Assembly: GCA_965662545.1 (NCBI GenBank)
Contig: CBFIHZ010000045.1
Location: 1 to 23,402 of the forward strand
DNA length: 23,402 nt
Direction of reading: 5' to 3'
Source: CPC320 sp002684375
Lineage (GTDB): Bacteria > Pseudomonadota > Alphaproteobacteria > Rhodobacterales > Rhodobacteraceae
Shown: positions 6,891 to 15,192 of the stretch, one piece after another
How positions within the stretch are numbered: position 1 is the first letter of the stretch
Layout: every line of letters begins with the position of its first letter
The notes under the pieces: model-generated
The model's database searches: none
Told to the model about the DNA's origin: nothing
Seen by the model: only the letters and a program-made list of their open reading frames with translations
Position numbers and translations under genes: made by a program

Positions 6891-7630
6891 TGGCAAAGAT
6901 TACGGAAATCTGGCGGCATCCGATTAAATCACATGGCCGTGAAGCGGTCAGCGCTGCCGCCCTGAGCGTGGGGAAAACCCTTCCTTGGGATCGTCAATGG
7001 GCGGTTGTCCATGACGCGTCAGATGTCGACGGCAGCACTTGGGCGCCATGTCAAAATTTCAGCCGCTCATCGAAAGCGCCTGCTTTGATGGCGATTACCT
7101 GTGAGTTGGATGAGGCCCGTGAGACGCTTACCCTACATCACCCTGATCGCCCTGACGTAACCTTCCAGCCGGATCAGGATAGCGCGGCATTCATCGACTG
7201 GGTCACTCCCCTGATGCCCCCCAATCGCGCGCAATCGACCCGCCTCGTCCGTGCCCAACAGCGTGGTATGACCGATAGCGACTATCCGTCAATCAGCCTG
7301 TGCAATATGGCCTCACATCGTGCCGTCTCGCAGAAACTGGGTCGCGATCTGTCGATCCACCGCTGGCGCGGCAATATCTGGCTTGATGGCTTGGCCCCTT
7401 GGGAAGAGTTTGACTGGATTGGTAAGCATATTCGCCTTGGAACGGCAGTGCTTGAGGTTAAAGAGCGGGTTGTGCGCTGTATGGCAACCACAGCCAACCC
7501 GAAAACTGGCCTGCGCGATGCGGATACTCTGGGCGTTTTAAAGACTTGGGGACATCAAGAGTTTAACGTCTATGCGGCAGTAGTTGAAAACGGTCATGTT
7601 GCGGTTGATGACAGCGCGGAACTGATATGA
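6890..7630 (+). CDS. MOSC-domain protein
   Basis: This 246-aa protein has a MOSC N-terminal beta-barrel (IWRHPIKSHGREAV near 7-20) followed by a MOSC domain that includes the conserved cysteine in RVVRCMATTANPKTG (C197). MOSC domains handle sulfur bound to cysteine or to the molybdenum cofactor in sulfurases and related reductases, but the substrate of this stand-alone type is not known. It overlaps yidC by one base and yihA by four (ATGA). This suggests a single transcript with the insertase and the ribosome-assembly GTPase. A link between its chemistry and those neighbours is not evident. Confidence 0.88.
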   Translation: MAKITEIWRHPIKSHGREAVSAAALSVGKTLPWDRQWAVVHDASDVDGSTWAPCQNFSRSSKAPALMAITCELDEARETLTLHHPDRPDVTFQPDQDSAAFIDWVTPLMPPNRAQSTRLVRAQQRGMTDSDYPSISLCNMASHRAVSQKLGRDLSIHRWRGNIWLDGLAPWEEFDWIGKHIRLGTAVLEVKERVVRCMATTANPKTGLRDADTLGVLKTWGHQEFNVYAAVVENGHVAVDDSAELI

Positions 7631-8280
7631 AACAGCTTCCTTTTCCGGAGACAGAGGCCCCTGACGCCCACACCACAGAACAGGGCCGGATGCTGTTTGC
7701 CAGTGGCACAGATTTTGTCAAAGGAGTTGTTGCAATGTCGGGCCTGCCACCCGCGGACCGGCTTGAAGTTTGCTTTGCAGGCCGCTCAAACGTTGGCAAA
7801 TCAAGCCTGATCAATGCCGTTACCGGACGCAAGGCCCTGGCGCGGGCGTCCAACACCCCCGGCCGGACGCAGGAGATAAATTTTTTCACCGCCGGCGACA
7901 GTCATTATCTGGTGGATCTACCCGGCTATGGATATGCCAATGCGCCTGTAAAGGTGGTGGAAAAATGGCAACACCTGCTGAAACAATATCTTTCAGGGCG
8001 ACAATCTCTGCGCCGGGCTTTTGTTTTGATAGATATGCGACACGGCGTCAAACCTGTTGATGAAGAGATCCTCAGCCTTCTGGACAGTGCTGCAGTCCCG
8101 TTTCAATGCGTAATGACCAAAACTGATAAGATAAAAGACATCAACCGTGAAAAAACCCTCGCGCAGGTGCGCCAAACCCTATCCAAACATCCCGCGGCCT
8201 TTCCTGAGATTGTATTGACGTCATCCGAAAAAGGCACCGGTATCGCCACGCTGCGCGCGATCATAGCGACATTGGTCTGA
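7627..8280 (+). CDS. yihA: Ribosome biogenesis GTPase YihA/EngB
   Basis: The 217-aa GTPase is of the EngB/YsxC group needed for 50S subunit assembly and, in many bacteria, septum formation. All GTP motifs are present: G1 GRSNVGKSS (52-60), G2 in SNTPGRTQEI (75-84), G3 DLPGYGYA (97-104), G4 TKTDK (164-168) and TSSEKGTG near 198 as G5. The start overlaps the MOSC stop by 4 bases. Roughly the first 25 residues are variable, as usual in this family. argB follows after 67 bases. Confidence 0.95.
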   Translation: MKQLPFPETEAPDAHTTEQGRMLFASGTDFVKGVVAMSGLPPADRLEVCFAGRSNVGKSSLINAVTGRKALARASNTPGRTQEINFFTAGDSHYLVDLPGYGYANAPVKVVEKWQHLLKQYLSGRQSLRRAFVLIDMRHGVKPVDEEILSLLDSAAVPFQCVMTKTDKIKDINREKTLAQVRQTLSKHPAAFPEIVLTSSEKGTGIATLRAIIATLV

Positions 8281-8347
8281 TCGCAGCTGCAGCAAAACCT
8301 TGCAGGCGTCAGCAAAATCTTTGATAACGCCCTCAGAGGTATCAAAC

Positions 8348-9211
8348 GTGAAGACTCAAAGCATGAACCGCGACTGGATTGCCACCGCAAGGACACTCTC
8401 TGAGGCTCTGCCCTATCTGCAGCGCTATGACGGGGCGATTGTTGTCATCAAGCTGGGTGGCCACGCAATGGGCAGTGACGCCGCCATGGAGACCTTTGCG
8501 CGTGATGTCGTACTGATGCGGCAGGTCGGGATCAATCCGGTCATTGTGCACGGTGGCGGGCCGATGATCAACGCGATGCTCGACAAGTTGCAAATCGCGT
8601 CAGAATTTGTACATGGCAAGCGGGTCACTGACGCCAAGACAATGGAAGTGGTCGAAATGGTCCTGTCGGGACGGGTCAATAAACGGATTGTCCAAGCGAT
8701 AAATGCTCAAGGAGGCCGGGCGGTCGGGCTATCGGGAAAAGATGCCAATTTGCTGATTTGCGACCAGACCGATGCTGCACTGGGCCTTGTTGGCACACCC
8801 GCCGAAGTCGACACTACCGTACTAAAAACCCTGTTTGAGAGCGATATGATCCCGGTGATTGCCCCGTTGGGTTCGGGTCGCGAAGGAGAGACCTTCAATA
8901 TTAATGGCGACACGGTGGCCGGCTCGATTGCCGCCGCCTTGACTGCTGACCGCCTGTTGCTTTTGACGGATGTCAGTGGCGTCAAAAATGCCGACGGCGA
9001 AGTGCTGACCGAATTAACCGCCGATAAGATCCGCACATTAACCCGCAATGGTGTGATTGCGGGCGGCATGATCCCCAAGACCGAAACAGCCCTTGCGGCG
9101 ATTGACGGTGGGGTACGGGCCGTGGTTATTTTAGATGGCAGAGCCCCAAACGCCTGCCTGCTGGAACTGTTCACCGAACATGGTGCAGGCTCACTGATCC
9201 GCGCCGATTGA
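8348..9211 (+). CDS. argB: Acetylglutamate kinase
   Basis: This 287-aa enzyme phosphorylates N-acetylglutamate, the second step of arginine synthesis from glutamate, and is usually inhibited by arginine. It has the amino-acid kinase fold: IKLGGHAMG (34-42) for ATP, VHGGGPMI (67-74) for substrate, LTDVSGVK and AGGMIPKTE further on. I chose GTG 8348, which has AGAGG eight bases upstream and gives the VKTQSMNRDWIATA start. ATG 8363 is the alternative, and upstream codons to 8300 look non-coding. It is the last gene of the plus-strand run that begins at yidC. Confidence 0.95.
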   Translation: MKTQSMNRDWIATARTLSEALPYLQRYDGAIVVIKLGGHAMGSDAAMETFARDVVLMRQVGINPVIVHGGGPMINAMLDKLQIASEFVHGKRVTDAKTMEVVEMVLSGRVNKRIVQAINAQGGRAVGLSGKDANLLICDQTDAALGLVGTPAEVDTTVLKTLFESDMIPVIAPLGSGREGETFNINGDTVAGSIAAALTADRLLLLTDVSGVKNADGEVLTELTADKIRTLTRNGVIAGGMIPKTETALAAIDGGVRAVVILDGRAPNACLLELFTEHGAGSLIRAD

Positions 9212-9242
9212 CACCCCTCACGCCAAAGCTCCGCTTGTACCT

Positions 9243-9401
9243 GTGAAAAATCTGCCTATCGTCGGACCTATGCAGGATGAAGCGTCAATAAAAAAACTAG
9301 AATTTCAAGGCAAGACTACCTTGTCCGCGAGTCTGACACGGCCCGTGACAGGATGCATTGAGCCAAAAAGCGGCCGCAAGATTCGCGGTCAATCCGTGTG
9401 A
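9243..9401 (+). CDS. Possible small ORF, 52 aa, coupled to the next gene
   Basis: GTG 9243 opens 52 codons (MKNLPIVGPMQDEASIKKLE...) ending in a TGA that overlaps the GTG start of the ferredoxin-like gene by four bases (GTGA, 9398-9401). That gene has no clear ribosome site of its own, so coupling from this frame would make sense. Against it: the small ORF has no ribosome site, I recognise no family, and an internal ATG at 9270 could also be its start. It may be chance. Confidence 0.2.
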   Translation: MKNLPIVGPMQDEASIKKLEFQGKTTLSASLTRPVTGCIEPKSGRKIRGQSV

Positions 9402-10048
9402 CTTACGACGATTTGGCCCGCGACGCACAAACGCTTAACCTCAACATTGTGGGCATTTGTCAAATTTTACCAGAGGACAACATGCCGTCCAAATACAAGA
9501 GCCTTGTGCTCTTAGGGCCAGACATCCAAACATTTTGGCCACATTTTATCAATCAAGTTGAGTATTTGGATGGGGATCCAGACCCATTGGATCGCTGGTC
9601 GGTACGCATTATCAGCGGCTGGGCCAAGGCGCTGAAGGCAAAGGCGGTTTACCCGTTTAATGGTCCACCATACCCGCCATTCTATCACTGGGCTTTGCGC
9701 AGCGGCTCCTGCCACCGCTCCCCATTGCACATGCTGGTTCACCAGCGGAATGGGCTGCTGTTGTCGCTGCGTGGCGCTCTGGCGGTGACAGAGCAGCTTG
9801 GGCAAACCATCTTTGATGCCGCGCCCTGTGACAGCTGCCTTACAAAACCCTGCCTGCAGGCCTGTCCGGTATCCGCATTTGATGTGACCGGTTATGATGC
9901 GGACATGTGCCGGACCCATATCAGCACAAACGACAGTACCAACTGCCTGACTAAAGGCTGTACGGCCCGTCACGCCTGCCCTATCAGCCAGCGCGTCGAA
10001 CGCAGCGCTGCGCAATCCGCGTTTCATATGAGGGCCTTTTTGAAATGA
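9398..10048 (+). CDS. Ferredoxin-like 4Fe-4S protein
   Basis: In this 216-aa protein the C-terminal part is rich in cysteines. C144-x2-C147-x4-C152-x3-C156-P resembles a 4Fe-4S ligand set, and C171, C183, C188 and C194 could form a second. The arrangement recalls the ferredoxin tail of QueG-type epoxyqueuosine reductases, but the cobalamin domain is absent. The N-terminal half (LVLLGPD, FWPHF, DPLDRWS) matches a small alphaproteobacterial family of unknown role that I recall only loosely. The start is GTG 9398 without a clear ribosome site. The stop overlaps the phosphatase start by 4 bases. It probably moves electrons; its partner is unknown. Confidence 0.75.
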   Translation: MTYDDLARDAQTLNLNIVGICQILPEDNMPSKYKSLVLLGPDIQTFWPHFINQVEYLDGDPDPLDRWSVRIISGWAKALKAKAVYPFNGPPYPPFYHWALRSGSCHRSPLHMLVHQRNGLLLSLRGALAVTEQLGQTIFDAAPCDSCLTKPCLQACPVSAFDVTGYDADMCRTHISTNDSTNCLTKGCTARHACPISQRVERSAAQSAFHMRAFLK

Positions 10049-10536
10049 GCTTACGACTGATCCTGATGCGACATGCCAAATCAGATTGGCACCTAGACTT
10101 GCCGGACCACGCTCGGCCCTTGAACAAGCGCGGGTGCCAGGCATCCACTGCCCTCGGGGCGTGGTTGCGGCACAACCAATATCTGCCAGACGAGATCATC
10201 AGTTCGACCGCCACCCGCACGCTGGAAACCTGCGATCTGCTGAAACTGGACACGCAGCCGCGCATTTCGGACAAGCTATACCTCGCCAGTCACGATGCAA
10301 TGCTGGACGTGCTGCGAACGGCCACGGGCCAGACGGTCTTGATGCTGGGCCATAACCCGGGGATCTGCGCTTTTGCACAGGCGCTGCTGGCCAACCCTCC
10401 GAACCACCTGCGCTTTGAGGATTACCCCAGCGGAGCCACCTTGATTGCCGGTTTCAAACAAACCGAATGGCTGCAAATAAAATGGGGTACAGGCCGGCCA
10501 AACGCCTTTGTGACGCCCGCTGATTTAAGCGCTTAA
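10045..10536 (+). CDS. SixA-type histidine phosphatase
   Basis: The 163-aa protein belongs to the histidine phosphatase superfamily. The catalytic LMRHAKSDW (H10) is near the start, STATRTLET in the middle, and the second histidine in MLGHNPGI. Its length and RHAKS motif fit the SixA branch, which removes phosphate from phosphohistidine, for example on histidine phosphotransfer domains (known for E. coli SixA). The true substrate here is not shown by sequence. It overlaps the ferredoxin-like gene by 4 bases and ends 29 bases from the convergent aapP, with no strong terminator visible in between. Confidence 0.85.
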   Translation: MSLRLILMRHAKSDWHLDLPDHARPLNKRGCQASTALGAWLRHNQYLPDEIISSTATRTLETCDLLKLDTQPRISDKLYLASHDAMLDVLRTATGQTVLMLGHNPGICAFAQALLANPPNHLRFEDYPSGATLIAGFKQTEWLQIKWGTGRPNAFVTPADLSA

Positions 10537-10565
10537 TCCGGCACCACCACGGCGGACGCGGTTGT

Positions 10566-11333
10566 TTAATGGCCCAGAATTTGGCTCAGGAACAATTGCG
10601 TCCGCGGGTTTTGCGGATCATTAAAAAACGGCTCTGGAGCGTTTTGTTCAACAATCTGGCCCTGATCCATAAAAATTACACGGTTGGCGACCTGACGGGC
10701 AAACCCCATCTCATGGGTCACACAGATCATCGTCATGCCTTCTTCGGCCAGTTCGATCATCGTATCGAGCACCTCTTTGATCATTTCGGGATCAAGTGCC
10801 GAAGTCGGCTCGTCAAACAACATAATCCGCGGCTTCATGCACAATGAGCGGGCAATGGCCACGCGTTGTTGCTGCCCCCCAGACAATTGGCCCGGATACT
10901 TATCGGCCTGTTCGGGGATCTTTACCTTTTCAAGAAAATGCATCGCAACTTCTTCGGCTTCTTTCTTGGGCGTATTGCGAACCCAAATTGGCGCAAGCGT
11001 ACAGTTTTCAAGGATACTCAAATGCGGGAACAGATTAAAATGCTGAAAGCACATCCCAACCTCTGAGCGGATCTTATCAATGTTTTTCAAATCCGACGTC
11101 AATTCAGTTCCGTCGACAATGATCTGGCCTTTTTGGTGTTCTTCCAACGCATTGATGCAGCGAATCAGGGTGGATTTCCCCGATCCAGAAGGCCCACAAA
11201 CCACGATTCTTTCGCCTCGGTTGACGGTTAAATCAATATCACGCAAAACGTGAAACGACCCAAACCACTTGTTCATATTTTGAATTTGAATCGCAATTTC
11301 ATCGGAAATCTCAAGATGTACCTGTTCGGTCAT
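10566..11333 (-). CDS. aapP: General L-amino acid ABC transporter, ATP-binding protein
   Basis: This 255-aa protein is the ATPase of the Aap/Bzt uptake system and powers amino-acid import at the inner face of the membrane. It has Walker A GPSGSGKST (47-55), a Q-loop (Q97), the signature LSGGQQQR (150-157), Walker B IMLFDEPTSALD (170-181) and the switch H207. It is the last gene of the operon, starting 15 bases after the aapM stop with AAAGG before its ATG. Confidence 0.95.
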   Translation of the reverse strand: MTEQVHLEISDEIAIQIQNMNKWFGSFHVLRDIDLTVNRGERIVVCGPSGSGKSTLIRCINALEEHQKGQIIVDGTELTSDLKNIDKIRSEVGMCFQHFNLFPHLSILENCTLAPIWVRNTPKKEAEEVAMHFLEKVKIPEQADKYPGQLSGGQQQRVAIARSLCMKPRIMLFDEPTSALDPEMIKEVLDTMIELAEEGMTMICVTHEMGFARQVANRVIFMDQGQIVEQNAPEPFFNDPQNPRTQLFLSQILGH

Positions 11334-11348
11334 TTTTCCAGCCTTTTA

Positions 11349-12635
11349 TTATCGATGATCGGTTTCAAGTTGGCGCTCCAACCATTGAGAATATTGTGAG
11401 ATAGAGTAGCACACGATAAAGAAAATCATCGCTGCGAAAGCAAAAAGTTCCCAGTAAACACCACTCCATGCTGTCGATGCAAGAATGGGACCCCGGATCA
11501 TTCCAATGAGGTCAAACATTGAAATAATCGACACAAGCGTGGTGTCCTTAAACAGACCTACGGCAACGTTCACGATACCAGGAATGGACACCTTTAATGC
11601 CTGCGGGAGAATAATCAACCGCATCGATTGTGCATAATCCAACCCAAGGCTGTTCGCCGCCTCATACTGTCCAGAGGGTAAAGCGGCCAAGCCACCACGA
11701 ATAACCTCGGCAATGTAGGCCGCCGAGAACAAAGTAATCATAATAATCACGCGCAGTATGAGATCTATGTTAGTGTCTGGCGGGAAAAAATATGCTAAGA
11801 CAACGTTGGCCACAAACAACAAAGTTATCAGTGGCACCCCGCGGATAAACTCAATAAAAAAAACACAGATCCATTTGATAATTGGCATGTTGGATTGGCG
11901 TCCTAACGCCAATACAATACCAAGCGGAAGTGATAATGATACACAGACCGTTCCCAAAATAAGGTTAAGCATAAAGCCGCCCATGTCCCGTGATGGGACA
12001 GCGGGTAATGCGACAAAATTCTCTCCTAGATCAATTAGATATCCGCCTAGGATCCAACACACTAATGCTGCAGCGCACCCGCCAATCAAAGCGATTACAA
12101 AGCCATGGTATTCCAACTTACGAAAGGACAATAGAGCCACAAGGAAGCCTGCGAAGGCGACGATCGAGGTCAGAATTGTGCCGCCCCAAACCAGCCAAAA
12201 CGCCAAAAATGGATATATCAAAGTAAAGAAAAACAATTTTCTTGAAACGGTGCGAAACAATACCGGCGCGATGGCAATACACAGCAAGATAGCCGCAAGA
12301 TTTGGACGCCAAAACTCTGAAGCAGGGTATTTAAAACCATAGATTAATTGCGGCCAGCGTTCTTTCAGAACGGCAAAACAAGCGCCTGTGGCACCGTCTA
12401 AAACCTCATAACAATCACGCACTGAACTACCGGACCAAACACCATTGATAAACCAAGGGGCCACATTGATGATCAGCGAATATATGGCCCAAAGGGACAC
12501 CACAGTCATGAAAATATTTAAAGGCGACGAAAACAGGTTTTCACGAACCCATTTAATTGCCCCGGTCTCAGATGACGGTGGGGGAGATTCTGGAATCAAC
12601 TGATTGCGCACAAAAGAAGCAGTATTATCAGCCAT
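11349..12635 (-). CDS. aapM: General L-amino acid ABC transporter, permease
   Basis: This 428-aa inner-membrane protein has multiple hydrophobic segments. Its binding-protein-dependent transport domain lies in the C-terminal half (from about 220). The EAA loop GQYEAANSLGLDYAQSMRLI, about 322-341, contacts the ATPase. A long hydrophobic N-terminal half with extra helices (about 110-200) is typical of AapM/BztC rather than of shorter HisM-like permeases. It starts one base after the aapQ stop, with an AAAGGAG ribosome site inside the aapQ end. Confidence 0.94.
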   Translation of the reverse strand: MADNTASFVRNQLIPESPPPSSETGAIKWVRENLFSSPLNIFMTVVSLWAIYSLIINVAPWFINGVWSGSSVRDCYEVLDGATGACFAVLKERWPQLIYGFKYPASEFWRPNLAAILLCIAIAPVLFRTVSRKLFFFTLIYPFLAFWLVWGGTILTSIVAFAGFLVALLSFRKLEYHGFVIALIGGCAAALVCWILGGYLIDLGENFVALPAVPSRDMGGFMLNLILGTVCVSLSLPLGIVLALGRQSNMPIIKWICVFFIEFIRGVPLITLLFVANVVLAYFFPPDTNIDLILRVIIMITLFSAAYIAEVIRGGLAALPSGQYEAANSLGLDYAQSMRLIILPQALKVSIPGIVNVAVGLFKDTTLVSIISMFDLIGMIRGPILASTAWSGVYWELFAFAAMIFFIVCYSISQYSQWLERQLETDHR

Positions 12636-12636
12636 T

Positions 12637-13851
12637 TTAACGCTCCTTTATCTTAACACTGTTATTATAAACATTCATTACGGCAGAAATGCTCAAGCTG
12701 ATGATCAAGTAGAAAAGCATCAATAATAGCACCGCTTCAATCGCACGCCCTGTCTGGTTCAACGTAATTCCGCCCAGTGTGCCTGTTATATCCATATAGC
12801 CTACTGCAATAGCCAGCGAGCTGTTTTTTGTAAGATTGAGATACTGCGAAATTAACGGCGGAATAATCACTCGCAGTGCCTGTGGCAAAACAACCAAGTT
12901 CATCACAAAATTAGGCCGCATACCAAGTGCAGCAGCAGCCTCAGTCTGGCCTTTGCTGATTGCCTGAATACCAGCCCGAACATTCTCGGCAATAAACGCC
13001 CCTGTGTATATGGACAAAGCGAACCACAGGGCGATCAGTGATCCCCTGGCCCAGATTCCACCTTTGAAGTTAAACCCCTTCAGTTCAGGGTATTCTACCC
13101 CTATAGGTGACCCGGCAATGAAAAAAACGACAACTGTTGGTACAAAAAATAGGGCAATGCTAGGCCAACGCGTAGGCAGTAAAACACCCTCTGAATAAAG
13201 CTTTTCCCGTGCGTAGCGGCGATAAGCAAATATTGCAGCGAGTGATAGAAGGAAAGCAACAATTACAAAAGATGAGCCCTCATTGAAAAGAGGTTTCGGC
13301 GCATAGATGCCCCGCCCGGTAAAGGCGAAAGCATCCCAAAGCATTGTAGCTTCCGGATTTTCCCCTCGAAAACTCCGAGGCTGTGGCAACGCAACAATAA
13401 AAATGCCGCTGATGATTAAAATCCAAATCAAAACGGGTACATTGCGAAAAATCTCGACGTAAATCGCCATCAATTTGGCCACAATCCAATTGTTAGACAA
13501 CCGAAGAATGCCGGCAAAAACACCAATTACTGTTGCCATTATGCACCCAAGAAAAGCGATCAACAACGTATTAAGAACACCGACAATTGACGCGCGCAGG
13601 TGAGTTGACTGACTAGTGTACTCGATAAGTCTTTGGTTAATATCATAACCCGCAGGCACTCTCAGAAACTGATACGAAATGTTTAGACCTTTAGCTGCTA
13701 GGTTTTGAGTGAGGTTCCAGCCGAGGTAAGCCATCGCAAAAATGAGCAGCAAAAGTGCAATGAATTGAAAAGTATAGCCGCGATATCGCTTATCGTTAAC
13801 CAGCATTGAAAACGAAAACGGTGCCTCCGAGGAACCATTGGGCAAATCCAT
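12637..13851 (-). CDS. aapQ: General L-amino acid ABC transporter, permease
   Basis: The 404-aa partner permease of aapM has a membrane helix at about 27-46. The transport domain is split by an inserted periplasmic stretch, and the EAA loop KGQTEAAAALGMRPNFVM is at about 300-317, followed by LPQALR. Membrane segments continue to the end. The start has AAGGA upstream. It lies 117 bases after aapJ, separated from it by the strong stem-loop at 13925-13958, so it is probably made at a lower level than the binding protein. Confidence 0.94.
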   Translation of the reverse strand: MDLPNGSSEAPFSFSMLVNDKRYRGYTFQFIALLLLIFAMAYLGWNLTQNLAAKGLNISYQFLRVPAGYDINQRLIEYTSQSTHLRASIVGVLNTLLIAFLGCIMATVIGVFAGILRLSNNWIVAKLMAIYVEIFRNVPVLIWILIISGIFIVALPQPRSFRGENPEATMLWDAFAFTGRGIYAPKPLFNEGSSFVIVAFLLSLAAIFAYRRYAREKLYSEGVLLPTRWPSIALFFVPTVVVFFIAGSPIGVEYPELKGFNFKGGIWARGSLIALWFALSIYTGAFIAENVRAGIQAISKGQTEAAAALGMRPNFVMNLVVLPQALRVIIPPLISQYLNLTKNSSLAIAVGYMDITGTLGGITLNQTGRAIEAVLLLMLFYLIISLSISAVMNVYNNSVKIKER

Positions 13852-13924
13852 ACTATTGGTCCTTAATCTTTTCCGGATAATTTGCCGCGCTGGCAGCTAA
13901 AAATCGTTTTACAAACATAAGATA

Positions 13925-13958
13925 ACGTCAGGGCGCGACTACAGTCGCGCCCTGACGT
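13925..13958 (-). terminator. Strong 16-bp stem-loop between aapJ and aapQ
   Basis: ACGTCAGGGCGCGACT (13925-13940) and its exact complement (13943-13958) form a perfect, GC-rich 16-bp stem with a 2-base centre (in practice a 4-base loop). It starts 10 bases after the aapJ stop. In the direction of transcription it is followed by TTATCTTATGTTTG, a broken U-tract. Such elements after binding-protein genes act as partial terminators or protect the upstream mRNA from 3' decay (known for malE-type operons). Both readings are possible here. Confidence 0.8.
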
Positions 13959-13968
13959 AATTCAGGCC

Positions 13969-14985
13969 TTACCGGAACGGAGGCGAATAAATCAAACCAC
14001 CGTCTGTCCACTGCGCGTTCAATCCGCGAGCAATGCCAAGAGGTGTGTTCACACCAATGTTTGCTTCAAACAACTCGCCATAGTTTCCGCCGGCGGCAAG
14101 AACATTTTGCGCCCAATCAGCGGACAGCCCAAGCCATTCCCCCAAAGTACCTTCGGTACCTAAAAGGCGATTGATTTCAGGGTTATTAGTGCCTGCAACC
14201 ATTTCGGCCAAATTTCCTGATGTTACGCCAAGCTCTTCAGCAGTGATCAAAGCATTCAATGTCCAGCGAACGACATCACCCCATTCATTGTCACCATGAC
14301 GCACGAGTGGACCGAGAGGCTCTTTAGAAATGATCTCTGGTAAAACGACGTGCTGAGAGGGGTCAGAAGCGGCGGCTCTAGTTGAAGCAAGCGCAGAGGC
14401 GTCTGTTGTATAAACATCGCATGCTCCAGCAAAATATTGCTGCTGTGCTTCACCACCAGTTTCAACCGGAACGGGTTCATAGCTGATGTTGTTTACGCGA
14501 AAAAAATCTGCGAGGTTCAATTCGGTGGTTGTGCCGGTTTGAATACATACCGTCGCACCATCGAGTTCAGAGGCAGAAGAAACGCCCAGTTCGGATGGAA
14601 CCATAAAACCTTGGCCATCGTAGTAATTGACGCCAACAAATTCCAGCTTGAGTTCTACATCCCGCTGGAATGTCCATGTTGTATTCCGAGCCAACATGTC
14701 AATCTCGCCAGAGTTCAAAGCTGTGAAGCGCACTTTGGTGGTAAGCGGTACAAATTCAACCGCCATTGGGTCACCCAAAACAGCTGCTGCAACCGCGCGG
14801 CAAACGCCAACGTCAAATCCTTGCCACACACCGCTTGCATCAGGCTCAGCAAAGCCTGTCAGACCAGTGCTGACACCACAATTTAATTTTCCACGTGCTT
14901 GGACGTCATCCAACGTTCCGGCCATAGCTGCACCGGCCGCTAGGCCCGCCGCAGTCATAGTGCCCAAAATTACGGAATATTTCAT
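13969..14985 (-). CDS. aapJ: General L-amino acid ABC transporter, periplasmic binding protein
   Basis: This 338-aa protein captures amino acids in the periplasm and delivers them to AapQM. A signal peptide (about 1-22, MKYSVILG...AAMAG) precedes a type-II binding-protein fold opening LDDVQARGKLNCGVSTG. GVWQGFDVGVCRAVAAAVLG, TALNSGEIDMLARNTTWT and later VNTPLGIARGLN follow, all typical of AapJ/BztA. A strong ribosome site AGGAAGAGG precedes the ATG. It is the first gene of the operon and lies behind a leader with two short perfect inverted repeats. Aap systems take up a broad range of L-amino acids (family knowledge). Confidence 0.96.
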   Translation of the reverse strand: MKYSVILGTMTAAGLAAGAAMAGTLDDVQARGKLNCGVSTGLTGFAEPDASGVWQGFDVGVCRAVAAAVLGDPMAVEFVPLTTKVRFTALNSGEIDMLARNTTWTFQRDVELKLEFVGVNYYDGQGFMVPSELGVSSASELDGATVCIQTGTTTELNLADFFRVNNISYEPVPVETGGEAQQQYFAGACDVYTTDASALASTRAAASDPSQHVVLPEIISKEPLGPLVRHGDNEWGDVVRWTLNALITAEELGVTSGNLAEMVAGTNNPEINRLLGTEGTLGEWLGLSADWAQNVLAAGGNYGELFEANIGVNTPLGIARGLNAQWTDGGLIYSPPFR

Positions 14986-15007
14986 ATTTACCTCTTCCTG
15001 ATGTTTA

Positions 15008-15022
15008 GCACGGGTACCGTGC
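15008..15022 (-). promoter_or_regulatory. Short palindrome in the aapJ leader
   Basis: GCACGG-GTA-CCGTGC is a perfect 6-bp inverted repeat with a 3-base centre, just before the aapJ ribosome site. It could be a small hairpin affecting translation or a protein-binding site. Confidence 0.35.
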
Positions 15023-15062
15023 GTTTATCCCGGGTGTGAATTCCCAGATGATTAGCGTCATT

Positions 15063-15077
15063 AGGACATCCTGTCCT
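15063..15077. promoter_or_regulatory. Short palindrome (AGGACA-TCC-TGTCCT) upstream of aapJ
   Basis: A perfect 6-bp inverted repeat with a 3-base centre lies 78 bases before aapJ, just downstream of the candidate promoter at 15087-15117. The position fits an operator near the transcription start; the factor is unknown. Confidence 0.35.
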
Positions 15078-15086
15078 TTTGTAAAG

Positions 15087-15117
15087 ATATTAGTGCGGAT
15101 TCAGTTCAATTCGTCAA
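15087..15117 (-). promoter_or_regulatory. Possible promoter of the aap operon
   Basis: On the minus strand TTGACG (15112-15117) is followed after 19 bases by TAATAT (15087-15092), about 100 bases before aapJ. The spacer is longer than ideal, so an activator may be needed or the real promoter lies elsewhere in the 207-base gap. Confidence 0.3.
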
Positions 15118-15192
15118 GATTAAGCGGCATGATTTCACCTTAATCCTCCTAATATAGTACTTTATGTCTCAAAAACAGATAAATTGCAAAAT

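Noticed and set aside
15101..15150. AGGAGG followed by short peptides (9-10 codons) upstream of aapJ, as a leader peptide
   Set aside because: The peptide would overlap or precede the only promoter-like sequence, has no run of regulatory codons, and no attenuator pair follows.
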